Below the pieces are notes generated by a model. That model was not told the origin of the DNA. It saw nothing but the letters and a program-made list of their open reading frames with translations, and searched no databases. A program made the translations under genes and the position numbers. Below are positions 16,506-25,848 of a stretch of DNA of 64,000 nucleotides, piece by piece. The first letter of the stretch is position 1. Every line of letters begins with the position of its first letter. Location: NCBI RefSeq assembly GCF_965279055.1, contig NZ_OZ257125.1, positions 620,001 to 684,000 on the forward strand. Direction: 5' to 3'. This DNA comes from Hydrocarboniphaga sp965279055 (lineage in GTDB: Bacteria; Pseudomonadota; Gammaproteobacteria; Nevskiales; Nevskiaceae).

Positions 16506-17953
16506 GCGCCGGCCAGCTTGCCGATCTGTTTGAGCGCGGCGATCACCGTCGGCGACAGCTCGCGCCCGCAGTTCAGGCGCATCGCCGAACGAAACTGGCC
16601 GCTGGCGGAAAACAGCGGGCCGGGCGCGAAACTGATGTTGCGCGCCAGCGCCAGGCCGTGCAGCGCGACGGTGTCGACTTCGCCGGGCAGGTCCAGCCAC
16701 AGCACGTAGCCGCCGTTGGGCCGGCTCATGCGCGTGCCGGCCGGGAAGTAGCGCTCGACCGCGCGCGAGAACTGCGCGACCTGCTGCTGGCAACGCTGGC
16801 GCAGTCCGCGCAGCTGGCGCTGGTAGCCCCGCTGCGTCAGCACGTCGGCGATGCAGGACTGCAGCGCGACCGGTGTCGACACCGAGGCCATGAAGCGGCT
16901 GACGCGCAGTTTCTGTGCATCGACGCCGCCGAACATCCAGCCGATCCGCATGCCCGGCGCCAGCGTTTTGGAAAACGACGAGCACAGCGTGACGATGCCA
17001 TCGCGATCCAGCGCCTTCAGCGGCGGCGGCCGCGGCGTCGCGAAATGCAGGTCGCCGTGCACGTCGTCCTCGATGATCGCGACACCGCGTGCCGCGCACA
17101 GCGTCAGCAGTTCGCGTTTGCTCGCCTCGCTCATCGTGGTTCCCAGCGGATTGCCGACGCAGGGGCTGAGCAGCACCGCGCGCACGCTGCCGCTGCCGTT
17201 TGCGTCGAGCGCGTTGCGCAGGGCAGCGACCGACAGGCCGCCGACCGCATCGGTGGCGATCTCCAGCGCGCGCATCCCCAGGCTTTCGATGATCTGCAGA
17301 AAGCCATAGTAAGTAGGCGATTCCACCGCGATGGTATCGCCGGGCTTGGCGATGTTGCGCAGCGCCAGGTTCAGCGCCTCGGTACAGCCGCTGGTGATGA
17401 CGATGTCCTCGTGCGACACCGGGCAACCCTGATCGAGGTAGAGGCGTGCGATCGCGCGGCGCAGCGCCTCGACGCCGTGAAAGCTGCCGTATTCGGTCAG
17501 CAATTGCGGCTGCCGCCGTATCGTCGACGACAGCGCGCGCTGCAGCGCCGCCGTCGGGAACCAGCCCGGCTCCTGCAGTGCCGAGCCGAGCTGCACGATC
17601 GCGCGATCGCCCATCGTCGCGATCAGCTGGTCGAACAGGCCGTTGACCGCGACATAGCGTGGTCGCCGCGCGTTGCGTGTCGTTGCCAGCGGTTGCAGAT
17701 CGGATAGCTGGCTGCGCACGTAGTAGCCGGACTGCGGCCGCGCCTCGATATCGCCGCGCGATTCCAGGTGACGCAGCGCAGCGAGCGCGGTGGTGTGGCT
17801 GACCTTGCGCTGCGCGGCGAGCAGGCGCACCGACGGCACGCGCTCGCCGCCGGCGAGTTCTCCGGCGCGAATACGGCCCGCGATTTCGTCGGCGACGCTG
17901 AGATACAGCGCCGCGCTTTCCGTGGCGCTTGAGGCAGGCGTACTGGGCTTCAC
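16502..17953 (-). CDS. MocR/PdxR-family transcriptional regulator (GntR HTH + aminotransferase domain)
   Basis: 483 residues from a GTG. A winged helix of GntR type covers about 15-80 (RVPSVRLLAAQRKVSHTTALAAL), then an aminotransferase class I-like domain with PLP lysine K329 in SSFSKTLAPGMRIGW and the PLP-contacting ITSGCTEALNLAL and NPLGTT segments. Such regulators sense amino acids or PLP. It is divergent from a LysE-type exporter, and the shared 118-base gap holds direct repeats 31 bases apart, so control of the exporter is likely. Confidence 0.92.
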   Translation of the reverse strand: MKPSTPASSATESAALYLSVADEIAGRIRAGELAGGERVPSVRLLAAQRKVSHTTALAALRHLESRGDIEARPQSGYYVRSQLSDLQPLATTRNARRPRYVAVNGLFDQLIATMGDRAIVQLGSALQEPGWFPTAALQRALSSTIRRQPQLLTEYGSFHGVEALRRAIARLYLDQGCPVSHEDIVITSGCTEALNLALRNIAKPGDTIAVESPTYYGFLQIIESLGMRALEIATDAVGGLSVAALRNALDANGSGSVRAVLLSPCVGNPLGTTMSEASKRELLTLCAARGVAIIEDDVHGDLHFATPRPPPLKALDRDGIVTLCSSFSKTLAPGMRIGWMFGGVDAQKLRVSRFMASVSTPVALQSCIADVLTQRGYQRQLRGLRQRCQQQVAQFSRAVERYFPAGTRMSRPNGGYVLWLDLPGEVDTVALHGLALARNISFAPGPLFSASGQFRSAMRLNCGRELSPTVIAALKQIGKLAGA

Positions 17954-17983
17954 GTCGATCGTTCCGGTTGCGGCGACTGCAAA

Positions 17984-18025
17984 CTGTTATTGGCCACTTT
18001 GCGCAAAAGTGTATCTGTTATGGCC
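17984..18025. promoter_or_regulatory. Probable MocR operator between regulator and lysE-type gene
   Basis: Direct repeats CTGTTATTGGCC (17984) and CTGTTATGGCC (18015) are 31 bases apart, about three helical turns. Between them lies the near-palindrome CACTTTGCGCAAAAGTG. Spaced direct repeats are the usual MocR binding arrangement. Confidence 0.65.
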
Positions 18026-18071
18026 GCGAGCGCCCACCTAATCTGGCGGCCCTTGAAACCGGAGAACGCCG

Positions 18072-18689
18072 ATGGCCCTGGAATACGCAAGCTGCTGGGC
18101 GCTGGCCTCGCTGGCCTTCGTCAGCTCAATCACGCCGGGCCCGAACAACTTCATGCTGATGGCCTCGGGCATGCGCTTCGGCCTGCCGCGCACCTTGCCG
18201 CACCTGTTCGGCGTGAGCTTCGGCTTCTCGCTGTTGCTGCTGTTCGCCGATCTGAGCCTGGGCTATGCCAGCGCGCATGTCGCACATCTGGCGCCGGTGC
18301 TGGCCGTGGCCTGCGCCTTGTACCTGGTGTGGCTCGCGGTGAAGCTGCTGCGCGCGCCTTTGTCCGGCGCCAAGCAACCGCAGCACGCCGGTAAGCCGAT
18401 GTCGGCTGCCGCGGCGATGGCCTTCCAGTGGGTCAACCCGAAGGCCTGGACCATGGTCATCGCCGGCGCGACGATGGCGCAGCAGTTTCAGCTGGCCACG
18501 GCGCCGCGCGCTGCCTTGCTGGTGCTGATTTTCTCGGCGATCAATCTGCCCTGCGTGCTGCTCTGGGCGGTCGCCGGATCGCAGATGCGCCGGCTGCTGA
18601 CGCGGCCGCTGTTTGCGCGCGTGTTCAACGTGACAATGGCCGCGGCGCTGGTGGCGACGGCGGCGTGGATGGTGTTGCCGGCGCGCTGA
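18072..18689 (+). CDS. LysE/RhtB-family amino acid exporter
   Basis: 205 residues with about six membrane helices. The family signature SITPGPNNFMLMASGMRFG is near residue 20 and FQWVNPKAWTM is in the middle. It exports an amino acid or analogue across the inner membrane; the substrate is not readable from sequence. The ATG has GGAGAA upstream. It is divergent from a MocR regulator, which fits ligand-induced export. Confidence 0.92.
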   Translation: MALEYASCWALASLAFVSSITPGPNNFMLMASGMRFGLPRTLPHLFGVSFGFSLLLLFADLSLGYASAHVAHLAPVLAVACALYLVWLAVKLLRAPLSGAKQPQHAGKPMSAAAAMAFQWVNPKAWTMVIAGATMAQQFQLATAPRAALLVLIFSAINLPCVLLWAVAGSQMRRLLTRPLFARVFNVTMAAALVATAAWMVLPAR

Positions 18690-18694
18690 TGCTG

Positions 18695-18815
18695 TTGCCC
18701 TCTCCCTCCGGGAGAGCGTGGCGCGTAGCGCCGGGTGAGGGAGCTGCCGGGATCAGCCCGTTGCGATCGCGGCGAGATCCTCACCCCAGCCCCTCTCCCG
18801 ATGGGAGAGGGGTTT
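18695..18815. repeat. Double CTCTCCC palindromic repeat
   Basis: Left unit CCCTCTCCCTCCGGGAGAGC and right unit CCCCTCTCCCGATGGGAGAGGGG, separated by about 65 bases. Same family as 4811-4929. It fills the gap between the convergent exporter and symporter genes. Confidence 0.85.
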
Positions 18816-18824
18816 CGAGTGAAC

Positions 18825-20120
18825 TCAGCTGCCGAGCATTTCCCGCTCGTAGGCCCGGCCCTTCTCGGCGTCGTACTTGCCTTCCCAGCGCGCGATGACC
18901 AGCGCGGCCAGCGCGTTGCCGACGACGTTGAGCGCGGTGCGCGCCATGTCGAGCACGCGGTCGACGCCGGCGATGAAGGCCACGCCCTCCAGCGGAATGC
19001 CGACACTGCCCAAGGTCGCCAGCAGCACCACCAGCGACACGCCGGGCACGCCGGCGATGCCCTTGGACGTGACCATCAGGGTCAGCACCAGCGTGATCTC
19101 CTGCAGCAGGCTCAGGTCGATGCCGTACAGCTGCGCGATGAAGATCGCGGCGATGCTCTGGTACAGGGTCGAGCCGTCCAGATTGAACGAGTAGCCGGTC
19201 GGGATGACGAAGCTGGTGATGCCCTTGGGCACGCCATAGGCCTCCATCTTTTCCATCAGCCGCGGCAGCACGACTTCGGAGCTGGCGGTGGAGTAGGCCA
19301 GGATCAGCTCGTCCTTGAGCAGGCGCAGCAGGCGGAAGATGTTGAAGCCGCACCAGCGCGCGACCAGCCCCAGCACCACGATGGCGAAGAACAGGACCGC
19401 GAAATACACCAGCAGCACCAGCTTGGCCAGCGGCAGCAGCGAGGCGAAACCGAACGTGGCGACGGTGGCGGCGATCAACGCGAACACGCCGACCGGCGCG
19501 TAGCGCATGATGATGTGCGTGACCTTGAACATGGTCTCGGCGACGCTGCGGAACACCTGCACCAGCGGGTCGCGATGGTCCGCCGGCAGCGACGACAGGC
19601 CCAGGCCGAACAGCACCGCGAAGAAGATCACCGGCAGGATGCTGCCTTCGGCCAGCGTGGCGAAGATGTTGGCCGGAATCACGTTGAGGATCGTCGTGAC
19701 CAGGCCGTGCGGCTGCGCCTGCACTTTCTCGGTGGTCGCCTCCAGGGTGCTGATATCCGAGGTCGACAGCTGCTGCATGTCGATGCCGCTGCCGGGCTGG
19801 GTGACATTGGCCAGCAGCACGCCGAGCACGATCGCCAGCGTCGTCACCGCCTCGAAGTACAGCAGCGTCTTGCCGCCGATGCGGCCGAGCTTCTTGGCGT
19901 CGCCGATGCCGGCGATGCCGACCACCAGCGAGGCCAGCACGATCGGCAGCACGATCATCTTGATCAGGCGGATGAAGATCTGCCCGCCCGGCGTCAGCAC
20001 GTTGGTGATCAGCCAGGCGCGCGTGTCGCCACCGATTTCGTGCAGCACCGCACCGACGATGATGCCGAGCAGCAGCGCGATCAGGATCTGCCAGGCCAGA
20101 GCAATTCGGATGGGGCGCAT
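18825..20120 (-). CDS. Dicarboxylate/amino acid:cation symporter (DAACS, GltP/DctA-like)
   Basis: 431 residues of the SLC1/DAACS fold, eight membrane helices plus two re-entrant hairpins. The hairpin serine motif (AYSTASSEVVLPRLMEKM) and the NLDGSTLY sequence near the substrate site are intact; MVTSKGIAGVPG is also present. It imports glutamate, aspartate or C4-dicarboxylates with H+ or Na+. It ends in EREMLGS and faces the repeat region downstream. Start is the first ATG, giving typical length. Confidence 0.93.
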   Translation of the reverse strand: MRPIRIALAWQILIALLLGIIVGAVLHEIGGDTRAWLITNVLTPGGQIFIRLIKMIVLPIVLASLVVGIAGIGDAKKLGRIGGKTLLYFEAVTTLAIVLGVLLANVTQPGSGIDMQQLSTSDISTLEATTEKVQAQPHGLVTTILNVIPANIFATLAEGSILPVIFFAVLFGLGLSSLPADHRDPLVQVFRSVAETMFKVTHIIMRYAPVGVFALIAATVATFGFASLLPLAKLVLLVYFAVLFFAIVVLGLVARWCGFNIFRLLRLLKDELILAYSTASSEVVLPRLMEKMEAYGVPKGITSFVIPTGYSFNLDGSTLYQSIAAIFIAQLYGIDLSLLQEITLVLTLMVTSKGIAGVPGVSLVVLLATLGSVGIPLEGVAFIAGVDRVLDMARTALNVVGNALAALVIARWEGKYDAEKGRAYEREMLGS

Positions 20121-20270
20121 TTTTTAGGCCGTGTTGTGGCGAATGGCGACGCAAGGGTATGCGCGAAGAACCGGCGGCAGGCCCCGGGCAGGGTACACCA
20201 GGTCGGTGCCCGAATTGGCCGGCGCGGCTTCCCGCCCATGGCTATGCAGGGGCCGTGCCGGCCTGCGGTT

Positions 20271-20495
20271 CTAGTTCGCCACGGCGCTCTTGATCGCGTG
20301 GATGAAGGCATAACCACCGGCCCACATCACCGCGCAGAAAATCAGCAGTGCGCCGAGGATGGAACCCAGGCTCGCCTCGGCAAAGCCGCGCCCGCGCGCG
20401 CTGTTGCCGCGAATGCCGCCGCAGGCAGCGAGCACGCTGCCCAGCAGCTGGAACGAGTTCGGGGGCTTGCGGGGTGGGGTTTCGGGGCTTTGCAT
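20271..20495 (-). CDS. DUF2970 small membrane protein
   Basis: 74 residues. A soluble N-terminal segment with SFQLLGSVLAACGGIRGN is followed by one membrane helix (LGSILGALLIFCAVMWAGGYAFIHAI), the DUF2970 pattern. The start at 20495 is chosen for family length; longer frames upstream are arginine-rich and unlike protein. Function unknown. Confidence 0.75.
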   Translation of the reverse strand: MQSPETPPRKPPNSFQLLGSVLAACGGIRGNSARGRGFAEASLGSILGALLIFCAVMWAGGYAFIHAIKSAVAN

Positions 20496-20704
20496 GGCGT
20501 ACAGTTTAGCGAACCGGGGCGAGGGCCGCTGCAGTTCAGCGGCGCGACATTCTGCCGGCGGTAGAAAACCGCGCAGGCCTCGTCTGCGCGAACGCGGGAC
20601 CGCGGTGAGGAGCGGCTTGCGCCTCGTTGTCTCCCCCCGGATCCCCGCCTCGCCGGAATGATCCATCACCTAAGCTGGCTGCTGATCGCCTCGATTACCG
20701 AACC

Positions 20705-22597
20705 ATGAGCTCGTCGCCCCGCACCTCGAAGCACCGCTCCGGCACCGCCGCGCTGACGCTGGCCGCGCTTGGCGTGGTCTATGGCGACATCGGCACCAGC
20801 CCCTTGTACACCTTCAAGGAAATCTTCAGCCCGATGACCGGCATCGCGCTGGCGCCGGCGAACCTGATTGGCGCGGTGTCGGTGATCGTCTGGGCGCTGC
20901 TGCTGGTGGTGACGCTCAAGTACGTGATCATCGTGCTGCGCGCCGACCATGGCGGCGAAGGCGGCATCCTGTCGCTCGCGTCCCTGGCGTCGCGCGGCGT
21001 GCAGAACCCGCGGCTGCGCGGCGGCCTGATGTTGCTCGGCGTCTGCGGCGCAACGCTGTTCTACGGCGACAGCATCATCACGCCGGCGATTTCGGTGATC
21101 GGCGCCATGGAAGGGCTGAGCGTGGTGGCGCCGTCGCTGGAGCATCTGGTGGTGCCGGGTTCGCTGCTGATCCTGATCGGGCTGTTCATGGTGCAGCGCT
21201 TCGGCACCGCCAAAGTCGGCAAGGTGTTCGGCCCGGTGCTGCTGCTGTGGTTCGTCGTGCTGGCGCTGGTCGGCGTGCTGCATATCGTCCAGCAGCCGCA
21301 GATCCTGCAGGCGCTGAATCCGCTTCACGCCTACCGCTTTCTGAGCGAACGCGGCTGGCATCTGTTCGCGGCGATGGGCGCGATCGTGCTCGCGCTGACC
21401 GGCGCCGAGGCGCTGTACGCGGATCTCGGCCACTTCGGCCGCAAGCCGATCCAGCTCGCCTGGACCACGCTGGTTTTGCCGAGCCTGGCGCTGAACTACA
21501 TGGGCCAGGGCGCGCTGCTGATGGCCGAGCCGGACGCGGTCGACAACCCGTTTTTCCGCATGTTTCCGTCAGCGCTCGCGATCCCGGCGCTGGTGCTGTC
21601 GACGCTGGCCGCGATCATCGCCTCGCAGGCGGTGATCACCGGCGCCTACTCGATGACCAAGCAGGCGATCCAGCTCGGCTTCCTGCCGCGCATGGCGATC
21701 GAGTACACCTCGTCGCGCGAGGCCGGGCAGATCTACATGCCCGGTGTGAACTTCGTGCTGATGCTCGGCGTGCTCGCGGTGGTCGAGGGCTTCGGCAGCT
21801 CGTCGGCCCTGGCCGGCGCCTACGGCATCGCGGTGACGATGACGATGATGACCACGTCAATGTTGCTGCTGTTCGTCATGCACCGGCACTGGAAGCTCGG
21901 CGTCGCGCCGTCGCTGCTGGCGACGCTGTTCTTTCTGGCGATGGACGTGCTGATGGTCGGCGGCTGCGTGATCAAGGTGTTCGACGGCGGCTGGCTGCCG
22001 CTGGCCTTGGGCGCAACGCTGTTCGTGCTGATGAGCACCTGGCACCGCGGGCGCGCGCTGATCCTGCAGAACTCCGGCGAGGACCGTGGCCTGCAGGCCT
22101 ATGTCGACAGTCTCGCCGACAAGCCGTTGACGCGGGTCAAGGGCACGGCGGTGTTCCTGGTGGCGACACCGAACCGCGTGCCGGCCTCGCTGATCAGCAA
22201 CCTGCGCCACAACAAGGTGCTGCATGAGCGCAACATCGTGCTGCACCTGGTGTTCCACGAGGTCCCCTGGGTCGGCATGGAGCAGCGCACCACGCTCGAA
22301 CAACTCGGCAACGGCTTCTGGCGCGTGACCTTGAACTTCGGTTTCATGAACGTGCCCGACGTGCCCAAGTCGCTGCGGCTGTGCAGCAACCAGCAGGGTC
22401 TGCAGCTGGACGACAAGGCCCAGGACTGGACCTATTTCCTCAGCCGCCTGACCGCGGTGCCGACACGCGGCCGTGGCATGGCGCTGTGGCGTGAGCGCCT
22501 GTTCGCCGCGATGAGCAACCGCAGCAGCAATGCCGCCGAGTTCTTCGGCCTGCCCAACGATTCGGTGGTGCTGCTGAGTACGCGCGTCGCAATCTGA
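20705..22597 (+). CDS. kup: Potassium uptake protein Kup
   Basis: 630 residues, the usual Kup length, with about 12 membrane helices and a C-terminal cytoplasmic domain. Signature GVVYGDIGTSPLYTFKE lies near residue 22; GDSIITPAISVIGAMEG and SQAVITGAYSMTKQAIQLG are conserved. It takes up K+ with H+ across the inner membrane. The ATG at 20705 is preferred to the upstream in-frame start because it matches the family N-terminus. It converges on the amylase gene. Confidence 0.95.
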   Translation: MSSSPRTSKHRSGTAALTLAALGVVYGDIGTSPLYTFKEIFSPMTGIALAPANLIGAVSVIVWALLLVVTLKYVIIVLRADHGGEGGILSLASLASRGVQNPRLRGGLMLLGVCGATLFYGDSIITPAISVIGAMEGLSVVAPSLEHLVVPGSLLILIGLFMVQRFGTAKVGKVFGPVLLLWFVVLALVGVLHIVQQPQILQALNPLHAYRFLSERGWHLFAAMGAIVLALTGAEALYADLGHFGRKPIQLAWTTLVLPSLALNYMGQGALLMAEPDAVDNPFFRMFPSALAIPALVLSTLAAIIASQAVITGAYSMTKQAIQLGFLPRMAIEYTSSREAGQIYMPGVNFVLMLGVLAVVEGFGSSSALAGAYGIAVTMTMMTTSMLLLFVMHRHWKLGVAPSLLATLFFLAMDVLMVGGCVIKVFDGGWLPLALGATLFVLMSTWHRGRALILQNSGEDRGLQAYVDSLADKPLTRVKGTAVFLVATPNRVPASLISNLRHNKVLHERNIVLHLVFHEVPWVGMEQRTTLEQLGNGFWRVTLNFGFMNVPDVPKSLRLCSNQQGLQLDDKAQDWTYFLSRLTAVPTRGRGMALWRERLFAAMSNRSSNAAEFFGLPNDSVVLLSTRVAI

Positions 22598-22602
22598 GCG
22601 CG

Positions 22603-24075
22603 CTACTCCGCCGGCACCCACACCGAAACCGAGCCCGGCGGGCAGGGGAAATCACCCCAGCCAGCCTCGTCGGTTTCCACCGCGGCGTCGATATGCCCGG
22701 TGATGTCGACATAGCGGCGCTTGCCCTGGCGCACTTCCATATGCCTCACGCCGCCTTCGCCATTGCTGATCACCACCGCCATGCCGCCGGGGTGTTCATC
22801 GTCGCCGGTGCGCGTCCAGCCGATACAGCTGGCGTCTTCGAAGTAGTCGAACTGCTCGCCGTAGGCCCAGCGATGCCGCGCGTCCAGATAGCGTTCGATC
22901 AGGAACTGGTGGCTGTCCATCCACACTTCGTGATCCTGTCCGTCCGGTCCCTTGTCGGTGTAATGCGCGCCGTAGAAATCGGCGAAGAAAATGCAGGGAT
23001 AGCCATCGCGGCGCAGCAGGATCAGCGCGTAGGCCAGCGGCTTGAACCAGGGCTCGACCACCGATTCCAGCGACTGCAGCGGCTGCGAGTCGTGGTTGTC
23101 GACCAGGGTCACGGCGAGCGCCGGCTGCTGTTGCACCAGTGAATTGTCGAAGATCGTGCGCAGGTCGTAGTCCTGGCCGCCTTTCGACGCCAGATGGAAG
23201 TTCAGATGCAGCGGCGCATCGAACAGCGAGATCTGGCCCTTGGTGGTTTCGATGAAGTGATGCAGCGCCTCGACATCGTAGGACCAGTATTCGCCGACCG
23301 CGAACAGGTCGCGCGAGGTCTCCACGCGCAGCTCGTGCAGCCAGGCCAGAAAATATTCGGCATCGACATGCTTGACCGCGTCGAAGCGGAAGCCGTCGAC
23401 ACCGGTGGTTTCCAGGTACCAATGCCCCCAGTGCTTGAGCTCGTCGCGCACCTTGGGATGATCGGTGTCGACGTCGGCGCCCATCAGGAAGTCGAAGTTG
23501 CCGTTCTCCGAGTCGACGTTTTCGGAGAACGACTTCTGCGCCATCAGGAAAATCGCCGGGCCCTGGTCGGTATTGGCATCGAAGGCGGTGAAATGCTCGG
23601 CGCTCCAGACCATGTCGGAATGCGCGCCCTTGCGTCCCGGAAACGTGAAGCGCGTCCAGGCGTCCAGCGTTTCCGGCTCGCCCGCGACCTGGGTGCGGTC
23701 GTTCATGTCGACACGATAGGCCTGCACGCTTTCGGTTTCGTCCGCGCCCATGCGGTGGTTGAACACGACGTCGGCATAGACGCGGATGCCGACCTCCTTC
23801 AGTTTGCTTAGTGCCTCCAGATACTCGTCGCGCGTGCCGTACTTGGTGCGCACGCTGCCTTTCTGATCGAACTCGCCGAGGTCGAACAGATCGTAGACGC
23901 CGTAGCCGACATCATCGATGCCGCGCGTCGCCTTGTAGGCCGGCGGCAGCCACAGCGAGGTCACGCCCAGCTCGGCGAGCTTGCCGGCATCGGCGCCGAC
24001 GCGCTTCCACAAATCGTCGCCCTTGTCGGTGTACCAATGGAAGTACTGCATCATCACACCGTTGACTGCGCTCAC
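22603..24075 (-). CDS. Cytoplasmic alpha-amylase (GH13)
   Basis: 490 residues from GTG 24075, which has AAGGAG 6 bases upstream; this start leaves no signal peptide, suggesting a cytoplasmic enzyme. GH13 motifs are present in order: DVVFNHR, GFRFDAVKH with nucleophile D232, AVGEYWS with acid/base E262, and LVDNHDS with D329. Overall sequence (MMQYFHWY, GVTSLWLPPAYK) resembles cytoplasmic AmyS/GH13_5 alpha-amylases hydrolysing internal 1,4-glucan bonds. It stands alone. Confidence 0.93.
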   Translation of the reverse strand: MSAVNGVMMQYFHWYTDKGDDLWKRVGADAGKLAELGVTSLWLPPAYKATRGIDDVGYGVYDLFDLGEFDQKGSVRTKYGTRDEYLEALSKLKEVGIRVYADVVFNHRMGADETESVQAYRVDMNDRTQVAGEPETLDAWTRFTFPGRKGAHSDMVWSAEHFTAFDANTDQGPAIFLMAQKSFSENVDSENGNFDFLMGADVDTDHPKVRDELKHWGHWYLETTGVDGFRFDAVKHVDAEYFLAWLHELRVETSRDLFAVGEYWSYDVEALHHFIETTKGQISLFDAPLHLNFHLASKGGQDYDLRTIFDNSLVQQQPALAVTLVDNHDSQPLQSLESVVEPWFKPLAYALILLRRDGYPCIFFADFYGAHYTDKGPDGQDHEVWMDSHQFLIERYLDARHRWAYGEQFDYFEDASCIGWTRTGDDEHPGGMAVVISNGEGGVRHMEVRQGKRRYVDITGHIDAAVETDEAGWGDFPCPPGSVSVWVPAE

Positions 24076-24227
24076 AGCGGCTCCTTGTGGGTTGAGGTCG
24101 TGGGGCACGAAGGCGCCTCGGCCGGGCGAGGGCGGAGGCGTGAGCGGGAGTGGAGCATTGCGCAGCCGTATGCGGCGTTAACCGTTGAATAAATTCCTCT
24201 TAAAATCGAGCCGGACCACCCGCCTTC

Positions 24228-24326
24228 CGTTCGTCCCGAGCAGCCTCGCCTGCGAGGCGTATCGAGGGATCGGGCCGCGGTCTGCTCCCTCGATATGCGG
24301 GCAAGCCCGCTACTCGGGACGAACGG
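24228..24326. repeat. Palindromic repeat (TACTCGGGACGAA family)
   Basis: Outer arms CGTTCGTCCCGAG / CTCGGGACGAACG and inner GTATCGAGGGAT / TCCCTCGATA. A second copy is at 37733-37829 with the same layout. It lies between the divergent amylase and cardiolipin synthase genes; nothing else was seen in the 24076-24400 gap. Confidence 0.9.
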
Positions 24327-24400
24327 GGCCAAGTGATGTCGTCGCCGCAGCGATACACTGCATATCTCTACCTCTGTACGCACTGTCGAGGCTTTTTAGC

Positions 24401-25672
24401 GTGCTGACGACCTTCGCTGCGATGCTGATCGCCATGCTGCTGGCCGCGTTCTGGACCACGGTGTTCTTCATCGGCAAGCGCCGCCGGCGCATTCCCAAGC
24501 TCAAGCTCGACCTGGACAGCCTGCCGTCGCTGGACGACGGCCTGGCGACACTCGCCGGCCTGACCGGTGCGCCGGTGCATTGCAGCAACAGTGCGACGCT
24601 GTTCCAGAACGGCGCGCTGTTCGACGCGATGCAGTCCGACATCGCCGCCGCGCAGCACACCGTGCACCTGGAGAGCTTCGTCTGGACCGCCGGCGTGCTC
24701 GAACGGCGCTTCGTCGATCTGCTGATCGCACGCGCCGCGGCTGGCGTGCAGGTGCGCATGACCATCGACGCGGTCGGCGCCGGCGGCGCCGACCCCAAGC
24801 AGTTGCAGCGGCTGCGCGACAGCGGCGTCGAGCTGTCGATGTACAACCCCATCGCCTGGTGGAACCTGCGCCGGCTCAACCATCGCACGCATCGCAAGCT
24901 GCTGATCGTCGATGGCCACATCGGCTATGCCTTCGGTCACGGCATCTCCGATCAATGGCTGGGCGAGGGCCAGGACAAGACCCACTGGCGCGACACCGGC
25001 GTGCGCGTCGAAGGCGCCGTGGTGCAGGCGCTGCAATCGGTGTTCATGCAGAACTGGATCGAGGAAACGCGCCGCGTGCCCAGCGGCGAAGGCTGCTTTC
25101 CGGCGCTGCGTGAAACCGGCACGATCGCCGCGCACGTGGTCAGCAGCGATGCCGGCGAGGCGGTGTCGTCGGTGTCGCTGCTGTACACGCTGGCGATCGC
25201 CAGCGCGCGCCGCGAGGTCATCATCCAGAACCCGTACTTCGTGCCCGGCCGCGGCGTCGTCGAGCTGCTGACGAAGATGGTCGAGCGCGGCGTCGCGGTA
25301 CACCTGATGGTGCCGGGCAAGCACACCGACAGCCGTTTCGTGCGCCGCGCCGGCACGCACCTCTACGAAGGTCTGATGCGCGCCGGCGTGCGCCTCTACG
25401 AATTCGAGCCGACGCTGATCCACCAGAAAGTCGTCATCGTCGACGGCATCTGGTCGCATATCGGCTCGACCAATTTCGACGCACGCTCGCTGGCACTGAA
25501 CGAGGAAGTCGGCCTGGGCCTGCTGGATGCCGGCCTCGCCGCGCAACTCAAGGCCGCGTTCGATCAGGATCTTCTGCGCAGCCGCGAAATGACGCCGGAG
25601 CTGTGGAAAAAACGCGGCTGGTTCAGAACCGTCTTCGCTTGGTTCGCGTATCAGCTGCACGAGCAGTTGTGA
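24401..25672 (+). CDS. Cardiolipin synthase / phospholipase D-family protein
   Basis: 423 residues from GTG 24401 (or 416 from ATG 24422). One N-terminal membrane helix is followed by two PLD domains with intact HxKx4D motifs: HRKLLIVDGHIGYAFGHG and HQKVVIVDGIWSHIGSTNFD. The NxxD-type ending SLALNEEVGLG is typical of bacterial cardiolipin synthases that join phosphatidylglycerol units. An earlier in-frame start would translate the upstream palindromic repeat, so I rejected it. Confidence 0.92.
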   Translation: MLTTFAAMLIAMLLAAFWTTVFFIGKRRRRIPKLKLDLDSLPSLDDGLATLAGLTGAPVHCSNSATLFQNGALFDAMQSDIAAAQHTVHLESFVWTAGVLERRFVDLLIARAAAGVQVRMTIDAVGAGGADPKQLQRLRDSGVELSMYNPIAWWNLRRLNHRTHRKLLIVDGHIGYAFGHGISDQWLGEGQDKTHWRDTGVRVEGAVVQALQSVFMQNWIEETRRVPSGEGCFPALRETGTIAAHVVSSDAGEAVSSVSLLYTLAIASARREVIIQNPYFVPGRGVVELLTKMVERGVAVHLMVPGKHTDSRFVRRAGTHLYEGLMRAGVRLYEFEPTLIHQKVVIVDGIWSHIGSTNFDARSLALNEEVGLGLLDAGLAAQLKAAFDQDLLRSREMTPELWKKRGWFRTVFAWFAYQLHEQL

Positions 25673-25848
25673 GTTCCGGCATTCACCGGCGTATCGCGTC
25701 GTAACGTCTCGGTCACAGCGCAGCGCCAGACTGCGCCGGCTCCTGAAGGGTCGGATTAAAACCTAGCTATCCCAGCACGCGGCGCAGCAGTTGCGCGGCA
25801 CGGGATGGCTTGCCTTCAGGTTTCTCCCACGATCGAACAAGGACCGAA

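Noticed and set aside
24185..24400. N-terminal extension of the cardiolipin synthase to 24185
   Set aside because: It would translate the palindromic repeat and puts about 70 residues ahead of the membrane helix; a GTG at 24401 suits the family.
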